Source: Saprospiraceae bacterium (GTDB lineage Bacteria > Bacteroidota > Bacteroidia > Chitinophagales > Saprospiraceae). Taken from it: a stretch of DNA of 64,000 bases. Below the pieces are notes generated by a model. That model had not been told where the DNA came from. It saw nothing but the letters and a program-made list of their open reading frames with translations, and searched no databases. This document shows, piece by piece, positions 26,442 to 35,677 of this stretch. The stretch spans positions 62,001-126,000 of the forward strand of contig JAQXDE010000035.1 in NCBI GenBank assembly GCA_029251525.1. The letters run 5' to 3'. The translations under genes were made by a program, and so were the position numbers. How positions within the stretch are numbered: the stretch's first letter is position 1; each line of letters begins with the position of its first letter.

Positions 26442-28502
26442 ATGTCAAATCAAAATGAAGGGAAAACAATTTCCACACGTGCTGCTGACAATATCAGAAT
26501 TCTTGCCGCAGGAATGGTTGAAAAAGCAAAATCAGGTCATCCAGGTGGACCAATGGGTGGAGCAGATTTTGTTCAAGTTTTATACTCTGAATTTTTAAAT
26601 TATGATCCAGACGATATGTCTTGGCCGATGCGTGATCGCTTTTTTTTAGATGCTGGGCATATGTCTCCAATGTTGTACGGTGTGCACACCTTATTAGGGA
26701 ATTATTCCATGGATGATATAAAGAGCTTTCGGCAATGGGGGAGTCCAACTCCTGGACATCCTGAGGTGGACGTTTCCAGAGGAATTGAAAATACATCTGG
26801 TCCTCTAGGTTTAGGGCATGCATTTGGTGCAGGAGCAGCAATTGCGGAGCGATTCTTAGCAGCTCGATTTGGAGAGGTGGTAGAGCATATGACATACCTT
26901 TATATTTCTGATGGAGGAATTCAAGAGGAAATTTCCCAAGGAGTTGGGAGAATTGCTGGATATCTCGGTTTAGGTAAATTAGTAATGTTTTACGATGCCA
27001 ATGATGTGCAACTTTCAACGATGGTTGGTGAAGTAACTCAAGAGGATACTGCTAAAAAATATGAAGCATGGAATTGGCATGTGGTGACAATAGATGGAAA
27101 TGATACGGATGCCATTCGTCATGCTATACAATCTGGGGTTGATGAGTCAGAACGACCAACTTTGATTATTGGAAAAACCGTGATGGGAAAAGGTGCTATG
27201 ACCGAGAGTGGAGAAATATATGAAGGAAAGGTGGATACCCATGGTCAACCACTAAGTAAGTCAGGAGGAGACTTTGCTGCTTCAATCAGTAATTTGGGAG
27301 GAGACCCAGAGGATGCTTTTCAATTATTTCCAGAGGTAAAAGAGTTTTATACTACAGTTTTAGACCGAAAAAGAGAGCAAGCGAAAAAGCGGAAAGCTGC
27401 TTTTGAAATCTGGAAAATGGATAATCCAAAACGGGCAATCAGGTTAGAAAAATTCTTTTCCACTAAAATTCAAGACATTGATTGGTCTGCTATTGAACAA
27501 AAACAAAATGCTGCAACACGCGTAGGTTCAAGTGCAGTTTTAAGTCATCTAGCAGATCATGTGGAAAATATGATTGTGTCATCAGCTGATTTATCAAATA
27601 GTGACAAGACAGATGGTTTTTTAAAGAAGACAACTGCCTTTCAAAAAGGAGATTTCAAAGGACAATTTTTGCAAGCAGGTGTAGCTGAGTTGACGATGTC
27701 AGCTTTGTGTACAGGTTTAGCTTTGCATGGTGGGGTGATTCCAGTTTGTGCTACCTTTTTTGCATTTTCAGATTATATGAAACCTGCGATGCGTGTCGCT
27801 GCATTGATGGAAACTCCAGTGATTTTTATTTGGACCCATGATGCATTTAGAGTAGGAGAAGATGGCCCAACTCATCAACCGATTGAGCAAGAAGCACAAT
27901 TAAGATTGTTGGAACAATTGAAAAATCACTCAGGTGAAAATAGCCTTTTGGCATTGCGACCTGCGGATACTGATGAAGCAACGGTTGCTTGGAAAATGGC
28001 TTTCGAAAATAGAAAGACACCAACGGGAATGATTTTCTCTAGACAAAATATTAAAACACTTCCTGCAAGTGAGGGAAATACAAGATATAAAGACGCTTTG
28101 AATGCTCAAAAAGGAGCTTACATTGTTCAAGATTGCGAAGGCACGCCTGATGTAATTTTAGTAGCGAATGGTTCTGAAGTTGCAACCTTAATTGAGGGTG
28201 CAGCAAAATTAACCCGTGAAGAAGGTAAAAAAGTTAGAGTAGTTTCTGCGATTTCTGAGGGACTATTCAGAAATCAAAATGCTGATTATCAAGAATCTGT
28301 TTTACCTTCTAATTGTCCTACATTTGGGTTGACGGCTGGTTTGCCTAGCACTTTACAAGGCTTGGTTGGAGCAAGTGGAAAAGTATTTGGAATGACTCAT
28401 TTTGGATATTCTGCACCGTATACGGTACTGGATGAAAAGTTTGGTTTTACGGGAGAGAATGTGGTGAAGCAGGTTTTGGAGATGATTAATCCAGTAAGCT
28501 AA
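26442..28502 (+). CDS. tkt: transketolase
   Basis: A thiamine diphosphate enzyme of the pentose phosphate pathway, moving two-carbon units between sugar phosphates. The N-terminal Pyr/PP half has MVEKAKSGHPGGPMGGADF (residues about 26-44), TSGPLGLGHAFGAGAAIAER near 117, and the ThDP motif beginning YISDGGIQEEISQG near 153, with the metal ligand in FYDANDVQLS. The second half has FFAFSDYMKPAMRVAAL, THDAFRVGEDGPTHQPIEQ near 470 and TGMIFSRQNIKTLP. The length of 686 is standard. In its GDG-type motif the usual Gly-Asp-Gly is Ser-Asp-Gly-Gly, a variation worth noting but probably tolerated. Confidence 0.95.
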   Translation: MSNQNEGKTISTRAADNIRILAAGMVEKAKSGHPGGPMGGADFVQVLYSEFLNYDPDDMSWPMRDRFFLDAGHMSPMLYGVHTLLGNYSMDDIKSFRQWGSPTPGHPEVDVSRGIENTSGPLGLGHAFGAGAAIAERFLAARFGEVVEHMTYLYISDGGIQEEISQGVGRIAGYLGLGKLVMFYDANDVQLSTMVGEVTQEDTAKKYEAWNWHVVTIDGNDTDAIRHAIQSGVDESERPTLIIGKTVMGKGAMTESGEIYEGKVDTHGQPLSKSGGDFAASISNLGGDPEDAFQLFPEVKEFYTTVLDRKREQAKKRKAAFEIWKMDNPKRAIRLEKFFSTKIQDIDWSAIEQKQNAATRVGSSAVLSHLADHVENMIVSSADLSNSDKTDGFLKKTTAFQKGDFKGQFLQAGVAELTMSALCTGLALHGGVIPVCATFFAFSDYMKPAMRVAALMETPVIFIWTHDAFRVGEDGPTHQPIEQEAQLRLLEQLKNHSGENSLLALRPADTDEATVAWKMAFENRKTPTGMIFSRQNIKTLPASEGNTRYKDALNAQKGAYIVQDCEGTPDVILVANGSEVATLIEGAAKLTREEGKKVRVVSAISEGLFRNQNADYQESVLPSNCPTFGLTAGLPSTLQGLVGASGKVFGMTHFGYSAPYTVLDEKFGFTGENVVKQVLEMINPVS

Positions 28503-28553
28503 ATTTCAACTGAAATATGATTTAGTATTTCTTTTAAATAAAGAAAAATATTT

Positions 28554-28591
28554 ATCCTGAATTTTCAAAATGAAAATTTGGGATTTTTTTT
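28554..28591 (+). terminator. Rho-independent terminator of transketolase
   Basis: AATTTTCA at 28560-28567 pairs with TGAAAATT at 28571-28578, flanked by ATCC/GGAT pairing at 28554-28557 and 28581-28584. Eight T (28584-28591) follow. The hairpin begins about 50 bases past the stop. Confidence 0.75.
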
Positions 28592-28656
28592 GATAAAGAA
28601 TGAAAGATACAAATTGGTTTAATTAAAATGAAAATGTTACTTTTAAAATAAAATCG

Positions 28657-30132
28657 ATGAACCAGCAATCAATTCACCAATGTGTTTTTAATTTTGTTTT
28701 TTTTGGCATATTATTTTTCTTGTCTAGTTGTAAGAATGGAAATTCAAAACTAGTAGAAGGATACTTGATTCAAGATATTAATATTGTTGATGCAAAAAAA
28801 GGTTTGCAAGAAGGAATGGATGTCGTTTTAAAAGATAACCGGATCATTCAAGTTTCTCCTCATCATAAAAATAATTTTTTTCCTAAAGAGAAAATATTTA
28901 ACGGAAAAGGGAAATATGTTTTGCCAGGACTATGGGATACGCATGTTCATTTTGCGTATGAAAAAGATATAGCTCCTGCCATGTTTAAATTATTTTTAGT
29001 TAATGGAATTACGAGTGTAAGAGACACCGGTGGAAAATTAGACTTGGTGAAACCTTGGAAAATAAAGGCAGAAAGTGATCCTGAAAATGCTCCTCGTGTG
29101 ATGATTGCTGGGCCATTATTAGATGGTTACCCTGTGGTTTATGATGGAAGTTCATCTAAACGACCTCCTTTAGGAACAGGTATAAAGAATGCGGAAGATG
29201 CAAAGAAAAGAGTATTAGATTTAATAGATGCGGGAGTTGATAACATAAAGGCTTATGAAATGTTGAGTCCCGAATCTTTTAAAGCCATTGTTGCTTCGGC
29301 GAATTCAAAGGGCTTAAAAGTAACAGGACATATCCCGCTTAGAATGGACGCAATTACTGCATCTAATGCAGGAATGAATAGTATGGAACATTTGCGAAAT
29401 TTAGAAATGTCAATGTCTACTGATGCAGATAGATTGTTGTCATCTCGTAGAAAATTAATGGATGAAGGTCGAAATGATCCTGGTGGTATATTGAGATCAA
29501 GATTGCATAAAGCTCAACGAATGCATGCCGTGGAAAACCAAGATCCTCAAAAAAGGAGGGAAGTATTAAGAGTATTAGCCAAAAATAATACTTGGCAAGT
29601 TCCAACCCTAACTATCGTTACAGCTTCTACTTGTTATTTTCCATCTAATGAAGCATGGCGAGAAAATTTCAAATTTCTCCCTGATTCTGCTTCTTTGCGA
29701 TGGAGAAAACGAGCCCTGGAATTTAAACCACCTGCACCTGATGCTGATGCCTTTAAATATGCTAAATGGGCACACGAAATAGTCAAAGATATTAGTGATG
29801 CTGAGGTTGGAATTATGGCCGGAACAGATTGTCCGATCTTTTTTTTGACGCCTGGTTTTAGTTTGCATGAAGAATTAGTGCTCTTAGTTAAGTCAGGGTT
29901 AACTCCGCTACAAGCCATTGAGGCAGCTACAATTCGTCCAGCTCAGTATTTTAATATGGATAATGAATTGGGTTTAGTTGAAAAAGGAATGCTCGCAGAT
30001 TTATTGATTTTAGATAAAAATCCTTTGGAGGATATTAAAAACACTCAAAAAATAAATGCGGTGATTAGAGATGGAAAATGGTATAATCGTAAAGATTTAG
30101 ATAACATTCTGAGAGAATTGAAAGAAAATTAA
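28657..30132 (+). CDS. amidohydrolase family lipoprotein (imidazolonepropionase/prolidase-like)
   Basis: An exported metal-dependent hydrolase, 491 residues, lipid-anchored through the Cys of FLSSC (about residue 25). The beta-sandwich precedes LPGLWDTHVHFAYEKD near 91-106, which carries the His-x-His metal motif. Later points are DAGVDNIKAYEML (the Lys that can be carboxylated, about 190), VTGHIPLRMDA (His near 226), the NSMEHLRNLE motif near 246 and GIMAGTDCPIFFLTPGFSLHEELVLLV with the catalytic Asp near 390. The end, GLVEKGMLADLLILDKNPLEDI, closes the sandwich. It is of the PF01979 type often annotated as Xaa-Pro dipeptidase-like, distinct from the YtcJ-like enzyme at 477. Confidence 0.88.
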   Translation: MNQQSIHQCVFNFVFFGILFFLSSCKNGNSKLVEGYLIQDINIVDAKKGLQEGMDVVLKDNRIIQVSPHHKNNFFPKEKIFNGKGKYVLPGLWDTHVHFAYEKDIAPAMFKLFLVNGITSVRDTGGKLDLVKPWKIKAESDPENAPRVMIAGPLLDGYPVVYDGSSSKRPPLGTGIKNAEDAKKRVLDLIDAGVDNIKAYEMLSPESFKAIVASANSKGLKVTGHIPLRMDAITASNAGMNSMEHLRNLEMSMSTDADRLLSSRRKLMDEGRNDPGGILRSRLHKAQRMHAVENQDPQKRREVLRVLAKNNTWQVPTLTIVTASTCYFPSNEAWRENFKFLPDSASLRWRKRALEFKPPAPDADAFKYAKWAHEIVKDISDAEVGIMAGTDCPIFFLTPGFSLHEELVLLVKSGLTPLQAIEAATIRPAQYFNMDNELGLVEKGMLADLLILDKNPLEDIKNTQKINAVIRDGKWYNRKDLDNILRELKEN

Positions 30133-30188
30133 CCTGGTTTTAAGAATTAATAAGAAATGCTTTTTAATGGGCTTTTTAAGAACACTTT

Positions 30189-30956
30189 CTATTTAAAAAA
30201 AATCAAAATCGCACCAATTGCCGTCAAAACTAAAATCAATTTTCGGTACAACTCATTTTTAATTTTTTTCACCACTTTTAAGCCCACCAAAAATCCAACG
30301 ATCACCATTGGGAATAGCCTGAAATTGACGGCCATCGATTCCATCGAAATGCTTTCCCAATGGTAAATATGAAAAGGTAATTTGAAAATATTAATGATGA
30401 AAAATAACCATGCAGCTGTTCCAATAAATTGATCTTTTGGAAGTCGCATTGCAAGGAAAAATATATTAGAAAATGCTCCTGCTAGGTTTCCTAACATCGT
30501 AGTAACTCCAGCGCAGAAACCCATCAATCCACCAAACCATTTTGAGTTCGGAACAGCTTTTTCGTTTTTATTTTCCCACCAAACCATCATTATGACAGAT
30601 CCGATAATAATAACGGCCATGATCTGTTTAAAAATTTCAGGAACTATTTCTTTTCCGATAAAACTTCCTAAAGTAACTCCTAACATCATCCACGGTAAAA
30701 GTTGCATTAATAACTTCCATTGTGCATGTCGATTGTAATAGATGACTGCCATAATATCTCCAATAATCAATAGAGGTAAAACAATCCCCGTTGATGCTTT
30801 TGGATCAAAAACGAAGGCTAATATCGTTACTATAATTATCCCAATCCCCTTGATTCCAGACTTTGCAATTCCCATTAAAAATGCACCAAATAAAGCATAA
30901 CCCCAGTATAAGTTAGATACTTGAAATTGGGGTGCTAATTCGAAAATAGAATACAT
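30189..30956 (-). CDS. TauE/SafE family sulfite/sulfonate exporter
   Basis: A 255-residue inner-membrane protein with about eight hydrophobic helices and the family pattern: an N-terminal half with GAFLMGIAKSGIKGIGIIIVTILAFVFDPKASTGIVLPLLIIGDI (residues about 24-68) and a related C-terminal half with GGLMGFCAGVTTMLGNLAGAFSNIFFLAMRLPKDQFIGTAAW. Characterised members export sulfite, sulfoacetate or related organosulfur anions, but most are uncharacterised. It follows the class V aminotransferase gene by 47 bases on the same strand, so a sulfur-linked role for the pair (for example removing sulfur from a cysteine-like substrate) is possible but unproven. Confidence 0.88.
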   Translation of the reverse strand: MYSIFELAPQFQVSNLYWGYALFGAFLMGIAKSGIKGIGIIIVTILAFVFDPKASTGIVLPLLIIGDIMAVIYYNRHAQWKLLMQLLPWMMLGVTLGSFIGKEIVPEIFKQIMAVIIIGSVIMMVWWENKNEKAVPNSKWFGGLMGFCAGVTTMLGNLAGAFSNIFFLAMRLPKDQFIGTAAWLFFIINIFKLPFHIYHWESISMESMAVNFRLFPMVIVGFLVGLKVVKKIKNELYRKLILVLTAIGAILIFFK

Positions 30957-31003
30957 AAAATACTGGGGATTAGGTTGTTATTAAAGTGGGGTGTTTGGAG
31001 TTT

Positions 31004-32200
31004 CTATTTTTTTGACATGACAAATTCAAAAAATTGCTCTACCTTTTCTACCAAGATATCAATCTCTTCTTTTGTATTGAAGTAATGAATTGATGCTCGA
31101 CAAACACCAGTTAAACCTCTTTTATCCATATCTAACACCGTGCTAAAGCGAAGACTTGTAGAAAGGTTTATTCCATGTTTTAGCAATGCATTTACAAGTT
31201 TTTCTGAATCAATGCCTGCAACTGAAAAAGTAACAATTCCGCATTGTTCTTTTCCAATATCGGTAACTTCAATTCCACCAGTTTGCTCTAATTGGCTTCT
31301 CAAATAAGTTGATAAATATTGGATTCTTTTCCAAGTGTTTTCAACCCCTAAATTATTTAAATAGGATAGTGCTTTTGAAAACCCTAAGAGCAATGCATAG
31401 GATTTTTCCCATTGTTCAAATATTTTTATGTTACAATCCAAAGCATAATTGTCTGCATCTTTCCAATGGGCGGTAACCATGTCTAAAGTGGATGGTTTTA
31501 ATTTCTCCAAAATTTCTTTTCGGGCATAAATAAAACCCATTCCTCGAGGACCCCGAAGGTACTTTCTACTCGTTGTGCTTAAAAAATCGCATTGTATTTT
31601 TTTTACATCAACTGGAATATGGCCAACGGATTGACAAGCATCAAGGAGGAATAAGATATTATGCTTTTTAGCAATATTTCCAATTTTTTCAGCAGGCATA
31701 ATTAGGCCGCTATTAGTAGGGATATGAGTAACTGCTATAAGCTTTACCTTAGAAGAAATCATCTCTTCCATTTTTTTTAACAGTATATTTCCATCATGGT
31801 CGCTAGGGACAATTTTCACAATAATACCTTTCTCTTCCTTTAGTTTTAAGTAATTGAGGTAGCAATTTCCATATTCAACTTCCGTTGTTAAAAGCACATC
31901 GCCTGCTTTCCATTGTATGGAATGTAAGATTTTATTGACTCCATCAGAAGCGTTTGAAACGATAGCAATTTCATCCTTACCAGCATTGATTAACTCAGCA
32001 GCTTCCGAATAAAAATCATTGATAATGTTTTCATATTTATTTTTTACTTCGTAACCTCCGAGTGTTGCCTCGAGTTGTAGGTACTCAGTTATTATATCAA
32101 TAGTTTCTTTGACTGGGAGAGAACAACCTGCATTGTTGAAATGAATTACAGCTTGTGTTCCTGGAGTATCTGCTCGTAATTTTTCTATGTCTAAGCTCAT
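31004..32200 (-). CDS. class V aminotransferase (cysteine desulfurase-like PLP enzyme)
   Basis: A PLP enzyme of 398 residues, cytoplasmic. It carries VIHFNNAGCSLPVKETIDII at the start, the phosphate-binding VSNASDGVNKILHSI near 81, the cofactor Asp in LFLLDACQSVGHIPVDV near 187, and CDFLSTTSRKYLRGPRGMGFIY near 206, where the Lys forms the Schiff base. This is the isopenicillin-N-epimerase/cysteine-lyase-like branch rather than housekeeping SufS. Its start codon overlaps the stop of the secreted nuclease gene as ATGA, implying translational coupling, and a TauE-type exporter follows. The substrate cannot be decided; kynureninase-like or selenocysteine-lyase-like activities are alternatives. 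Confidence 0.85.
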   Translation of the reverse strand: MSLDIEKLRADTPGTQAVIHFNNAGCSLPVKETIDIITEYLQLEATLGGYEVKNKYENIINDFYSEAAELINAGKDEIAIVSNASDGVNKILHSIQWKAGDVLLTTEVEYGNCYLNYLKLKEEKGIIVKIVPSDHDGNILLKKMEEMISSKVKLIAVTHIPTNSGLIMPAEKIGNIAKKHNILFLLDACQSVGHIPVDVKKIQCDFLSTTSRKYLRGPRGMGFIYARKEILEKLKPSTLDMVTAHWKDADNYALDCNIKIFEQWEKSYALLLGFSKALSYLNNLGVENTWKRIQYLSTYLRSQLEQTGGIEVTDIGKEQCGIVTFSVAGIDSEKLVNALLKHGINLSTSLRFSTVLDMDKRGLTGVCRASIHYFNTKEEIDILVEKVEQFFEFVMSKK

Positions 32201-34155
32201 TTTGAAATAAAGATTAATGGTTTGGTTTGATTATTTTTTTCTCCTGTTACTTTTAAAAAGTATGTGTTGTTTGGTATTTGTAAAGGTAATGTCAATGAAT
32301 TTCTTCCTTCAGGTAATTTACCAAGGTTTTTTTCATAAATAATATCCCCATTAATATTAATTAGTGAAACTTGAATAGTTTGAGATTTTTTAAGATTTAA
32401 AATAACTAAATCATTTTGGGAAAATGGATTGGGGAAGTCAGTTGAAAAATTACTTTTCGACAGGGTATTTACGGTTGTAGTTAATTCACTGTCCATTTCC
32501 AAAAATACTACAAAGCCATCATGGTCGGAAGTTCGATATAGAGGCGGGAATTGATTCTCAAAATCTGATAAAAAATCTGCATTACCTCTCACATATTGCA
32601 TCTTATTAAATGTAAAACCTTGTAGGTCATTCGCTAAGCAATGGTCTAAGATTTGAGCGTTGTTCTGAAAAACATAGGAATACTGCTCCTCAAGTGGAAG
32701 AGACAAACCATGGTTTGTCAAGGGCATAGAAACAATGTTTTCTACAGGATATTCCGCTCCAAGCGATGGTGTACCTGCGATTTGGTTAACAACATCGACA
32801 TATCCATCTGAAAATTGAAACGCATTAAAATCACCCATCACAAATAAATTTTCGTCAATCCTATCTTCTACCATTTGAGCAACAGACATCGCTGCTTCAT
32901 GTCTTTTTAATTTAGTACTAGTTTGAGTTATTCCACCTAAGGATCTCAAATGAATGTTTAAAATACTAATCGGTTGAGGAGGGGCACTATTGATGTTAGC
33001 TTCTAAAAGAAGAGGTGGTCGATCATGTGTTCTACCTCCTGTACTAAGATTTTCATCTGCCCCGAGTCTAGTTATTTGGACATCGCTAATGGTGTTTTTG
33101 ACTAAATATCCTAAATTAATTACCCAACTTCCATTATCTCCATTTGGTATTAAATAAGGTGAATAAATGAGGTCAGGATTATTTTCTTTGATTAGAGTAG
33201 CAATATCTTCCAATACTGCCAAGCTCCGAATTTCTTGTAGTGCAACAATGTCTGGTGCTTGCATTAGGTCCACGATGTATTTTTCTACTTTAAGTCGTCG
33301 TATTGCATAGTCATCTTCTAAATTAGATAATCCTCTAATGTTTACACATCCGATTGTAGCTTGAGTATTGCTTGGTTCATCGACACCAATCAGAGGAGCT
33401 TGTCCAGTAATTTCATAATCGGTTGCAAGTAACAAGTAATCACCAAAAGCATAGTTCATAACACCGGTCGCAGCAATATTCATTCTTGCCCAAGACTGAT
33501 CTGCACTAGGTAAATTTAATCCACCTAGTTTGATTTCAAATACCTCTGGATTTCCATCAAACTCTGGTAAGCTACTGGGAGCAGCGGAAACAATTCCAGG
33601 CTCCCTAAATGCTCTGGTCGAACCAATTTTAACAGACGTTTCCCCATATTGATTGGTTGGGGAATTAGTAATCGCTTGAGGAAATGTAACCAACATTCCT
33701 TCTACCTTTTCTAAATCAGGAATTGCTACATTATCAGGTGAAGGAAAATTTTCTGTTAAAATTATCGGTAGCGGAAGAGGAACATTGTTAGAGTCGATAG
33801 TAATTGTCATACCATCAGCTTCATTCATTTGGGTTCTCTTAAAACTTTCTCGAACGGTACCAGAAATTGAAACCATATTGCCCACTTCAACTGATGGAGA
33901 ATTATTGGTAACTATAATTATTCCATCAGATGTTGCTTGGTTATTATCAGATCGATAAGTCGGTGTTTGGATAAAAAAGTAATCATCTCCAACTGCTGTT
34001 ACAATATTTTCATTTGTTTCTACAAACTGATTTAGGTAAGGAGTAAAAAGTTCTTCTCCTTGAATTTCCCAAATTTCTAAATTTAGGTTTTGAGCACTTA
34101 AAGTATTGATTAACAATAGGATAGAGGCTAAAGTACAAAGGATTATTTTCATCAT
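32197..34155 (-). CDS. secreted endonuclease/exonuclease/phosphatase with a T9SS-type C-terminal tail
   Basis: A 652-residue exported nuclease. I start at the ATG at 34155 (MMKIILC, then a hydrophobic stretch ending at LSAQ); the longer frame begins at TTG. A beta-rich OB-like region (about residues 25-250) precedes the EEP domain: NIRGLSNLEDDYAIRRLKVEKYIVDL, DIVALQEIRS (metal Glu, about 310), NIHLRSLG, VMGDFNAFQFSDGY (Asn/Asp, about 443) and ILDHCLANDL, ending TSDHDGFVVF with the catalytic His. The last 80 residues (from FPNPFSQND, ending TYFLKVTGE..., KPLIFISK) match the type IX secretion sorting domain. It resembles extracellular nucleases that degrade environmental DNA. Confidence 0.87.
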   Translation of the reverse strand: MMKIILCTLASILLLINTLSAQNLNLEIWEIQGEELFTPYLNQFVETNENIVTAVGDDYFFIQTPTYRSDNNQATSDGIIIVTNNSPSVEVGNMVSISGTVRESFKRTQMNEADGMTITIDSNNVPLPLPIILTENFPSPDNVAIPDLEKVEGMLVTFPQAITNSPTNQYGETSVKIGSTRAFREPGIVSAAPSSLPEFDGNPEVFEIKLGGLNLPSADQSWARMNIAATGVMNYAFGDYLLLATDYEITGQAPLIGVDEPSNTQATIGCVNIRGLSNLEDDYAIRRLKVEKYIVDLMQAPDIVALQEIRSLAVLEDIATLIKENNPDLIYSPYLIPNGDNGSWVINLGYLVKNTISDVQITRLGADENLSTGGRTHDRPPLLLEANINSAPPQPISILNIHLRSLGGITQTSTKLKRHEAAMSVAQMVEDRIDENLFVMGDFNAFQFSDGYVDVVNQIAGTPSLGAEYPVENIVSMPLTNHGLSLPLEEQYSYVFQNNAQILDHCLANDLQGFTFNKMQYVRGNADFLSDFENQFPPLYRTSDHDGFVVFLEMDSELTTTVNTLSKSNFSTDFPNPFSQNDLVILNLKKSQTIQVSLININGDIIYEKNLGKLPEGRNSLTLPLQIPNNTYFLKVTGEKNNQTKPLIFISK

Positions 34156-34243
34156 GTGAGTTTGTTTTCTCAAAAAAGGTGCAAAGTATTACTAATTTTA
34201 GCTAAATAATTGAACAATACATTTTTTATTTCATTTCTATGCT

Positions 34244-34720
34244 ATGCAAAAGACAAACATTGATACATTTTTTGAAAAGGCTAAAGACCCTGTCATACAA
34301 GCACTTTTAGTTTTTGGCTGTGTGGTTTTTTTTATGGCCCTAGCAAAATTAACAACTTTAATAGGGGCAACAGAATTCAAAGATTACTTTCCGTGGATAA
34401 TATCTGCTTCTTTTCTTTTATTTTTTTCTGTCCTAAATTCACTTTTTAGTCTTTCCTCAGACGATATCAATAAATATTGGATTAGATCGATAATTTCTTA
34501 CTTAGGTTTGGCCATAGTTTTAAGTGCTCTTTCGTACTTAGCCTCTTCAGTAGCATTTAACGATGCTGGTACGATTCGATGGATTTTTTATGTTTTGACT
34601 TTTGTGTATTTGGTGTTTTTATCAATTCTAAATTTTATGAAAAAAATTGTATCGTTTGCAGAGCGTGAAGAATGGTCGGCCCCAAAGAAAAGGAAATCTG
34701 AAAAGAAAAAAAGGAGGTAA
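34244..34720 (+). CDS. small membrane protein, function unknown
   Basis: A 158-residue protein with four hydrophobic segments at about 17-37, 47-69, 82-103 and 112-132, then a Lys/Arg-rich cytoplasmic tail (SAPKKRKSEKKKRR). Its N-terminus (MQKTNIDTFFEKAKDPV) is unremarkable. No catalytic or transport motif is visible and I recognise no family. It is divergent from the secreted nuclease gene (about 90 bases apart) and lies 68 bases before msrB on the same strand. The basic tail implies the C-terminus is in the cytoplasm by the positive-inside rule. Confidence 0.7.
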   Translation: MQKTNIDTFFEKAKDPVIQALLVFGCVVFFMALAKLTTLIGATEFKDYFPWIISASFLLFFSVLNSLFSLSSDDINKYWIRSIISYLGLAIVLSALSYLASSVAFNDAGTIRWIFYVLTFVYLVFLSILNFMKKIVSFAEREEWSAPKKRKSEKKKRR

Positions 34721-34788
34721 TTCCATACCCTTTAAAATGAAATTTTTGTGATTTGACATAACTATTTTATCATCTAAACTATATAATC

Positions 34789-35337
34789 ATGTTAAAACTA
34801 TTCTCAGGTTTGATGTTCACAGTTTTCGTAGTTACGCTTTTACTATCATGTAGTCAAAACCCCAAGGTTGCTAATTCAAAGGTTGATTTACAAAAAGCAG
34901 AAGTAAGAATTGCTAAAGCCAATGCAGGAATAGGAGATACCTTAAAAAAAATCGTCAAAACAAAAGAAGAATGGAAGGCTCAGTTAACGAACGAGGAGTT
35001 CTATGTTCTTCGAGAAGCTGGAACTGAAAGGTCTTTTACTGGAGACTTATGGGATAATAAAGATGAAGGGATTTATACTTGTGCGGCATGTGATCTCCCT
35101 CTTTTTGATTCTTCAACTAAATATAAATCTGGAACTGGGTGGCCGAGTTTTTATCAACCGATTAATGAAAATCATATAGGAAAAGATACTGATCAAAATC
35201 TAGGATACACTCGAAACGAGGTTCATTGTGCAAGATGTGGAGGCCACCAAGGTCATGTTTTTAATGATGGGCCAAAGCCAACTGGATTAAGGTATTGTAT
35301 TAATTCAGTTTCATTAAATTTCGTAGAACATAGATAA
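34789..35337 (+). CDS. msrB: peptide-methionine (R)-S-oxide reductase, lipoprotein
   Basis: Repairs oxidised methionine in exported proteins. MLKLFSGLMFTVFVVTLLLSC is a lipoprotein signal, so the enzyme works in the periplasm or outer membrane. The MsrB core starts at about residue 60 (EEWKAQLTNEEFYVLREAGTERSFTG). CAACDLPLF and CARCGGHQGHVF supply the four zinc Cys (about 105-108 and 153-156). SGTGWPSFYQPI is the substrate loop, and GLRYCINSVSLNF holds the catalytic Cys near 175. The 182-residue length is MsrB plus signal and linker. Next downstream is the aromatic amino acid leader, about 120 bases away. Confidence 0.95.
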   Translation: MLKLFSGLMFTVFVVTLLLSCSQNPKVANSKVDLQKAEVRIAKANAGIGDTLKKIVKTKEEWKAQLTNEEFYVLREAGTERSFTGDLWDNKDEGIYTCAACDLPLFDSSTKYKSGTGWPSFYQPINENHIGKDTDQNLGYTRNEVHCARCGGHQGHVFNDGPKPTGLRYCINSVSLNFVEHR

Positions 35338-35461
35338 TATCACTAGAGAAAGAGCAGTTTCCTATGCATTTACTAGGTTTTTTCTTTTTTTTCTTTTAAA
35401 GAATACCATTTGGAAGTCGTAAATTAACACCTAATTTATTTCTTAAAAAAACAAAGTACCC

Positions 35462-35492
35462 TTGTTTTACAAATAATTTACTATTAGCTTTG
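35462..35492 (+). promoter_or_regulatory. promoter of the aromatic amino acid operon
   Basis: TTG at 35462-35464 and TAGCTTTG at 35485-35492 are 20 bases apart, matching the Bacteroidota pattern TTG-N(17-23)-TAnnTTTG. Transcription should begin near 35499, about 17 bases before the first leader-peptide ATG at 35516. No second promoter is visible before pheA, so both attenuators belong to this transcript. Confidence 0.7.
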
Positions 35493-35515
35493 TAAGTGTC
35501 AAATAAACAATGACA

Positions 35516-35572
35516 ATGAAAAACATAACATTTTATTTTAGCTTTTTTTATTTCTGGAACGCTACAAAGTAG
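35516..35572 (+). CDS. aromatic leader peptide 1 of a transcription attenuator
   Basis: An 18-codon frame, ATG at 35516 (another in-frame ATG at 35510) to TAG at 35570-35572, reading MKNITFYFSFFYFWNATK. Codons from 35531 to 35557 are Phe, Tyr, Phe, Ser, Phe, Phe, Tyr, Phe, Trp: eight of nine aromatic. It lies between the operon promoter and a Rho-independent terminator upstream of prephenate dehydratase, the layout of a ribosome-mediated attenuator. When Phe- or Tyr-tRNA is scarce the ribosome should stall here. Bases 35556-35563 at its end (GGAACGCT) can pair with 35604-35611 (AGAGTTCC) in the terminator's 5' arm, giving a possible antiterminator. The reading is strong; expression is inferred. 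Confidence 0.85.
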   Translation: MKNITFYFSFFYFWNATK

Positions 35573-35594
35573 GGGCTAAATTTTATGTGTTTTT

Positions 35595-35639
35595 AAACAA
35601 AAAAGAGTTCCTAAAGATTTTAGGGACTCTTTTTTGTTT
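35595..35639 (+). terminator. attenuator terminator 1
   Basis: Arms 35595-35615 and 35619-35639 form a 21-pair stem with one G-U pair, core GAGTTCCTAAA against TTTAGGGACTC, loop GAT, and a six-T run inside the 3' arm at 35630-35635. It starts 22 bases after leader peptide 1 and lies inside the pheA leader, not after a full gene. Confidence 0.9.
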
Positions 35640-35677
35640 GTAGTTGATCTAAGGAGTACAAAACCGAGTATAGAATC

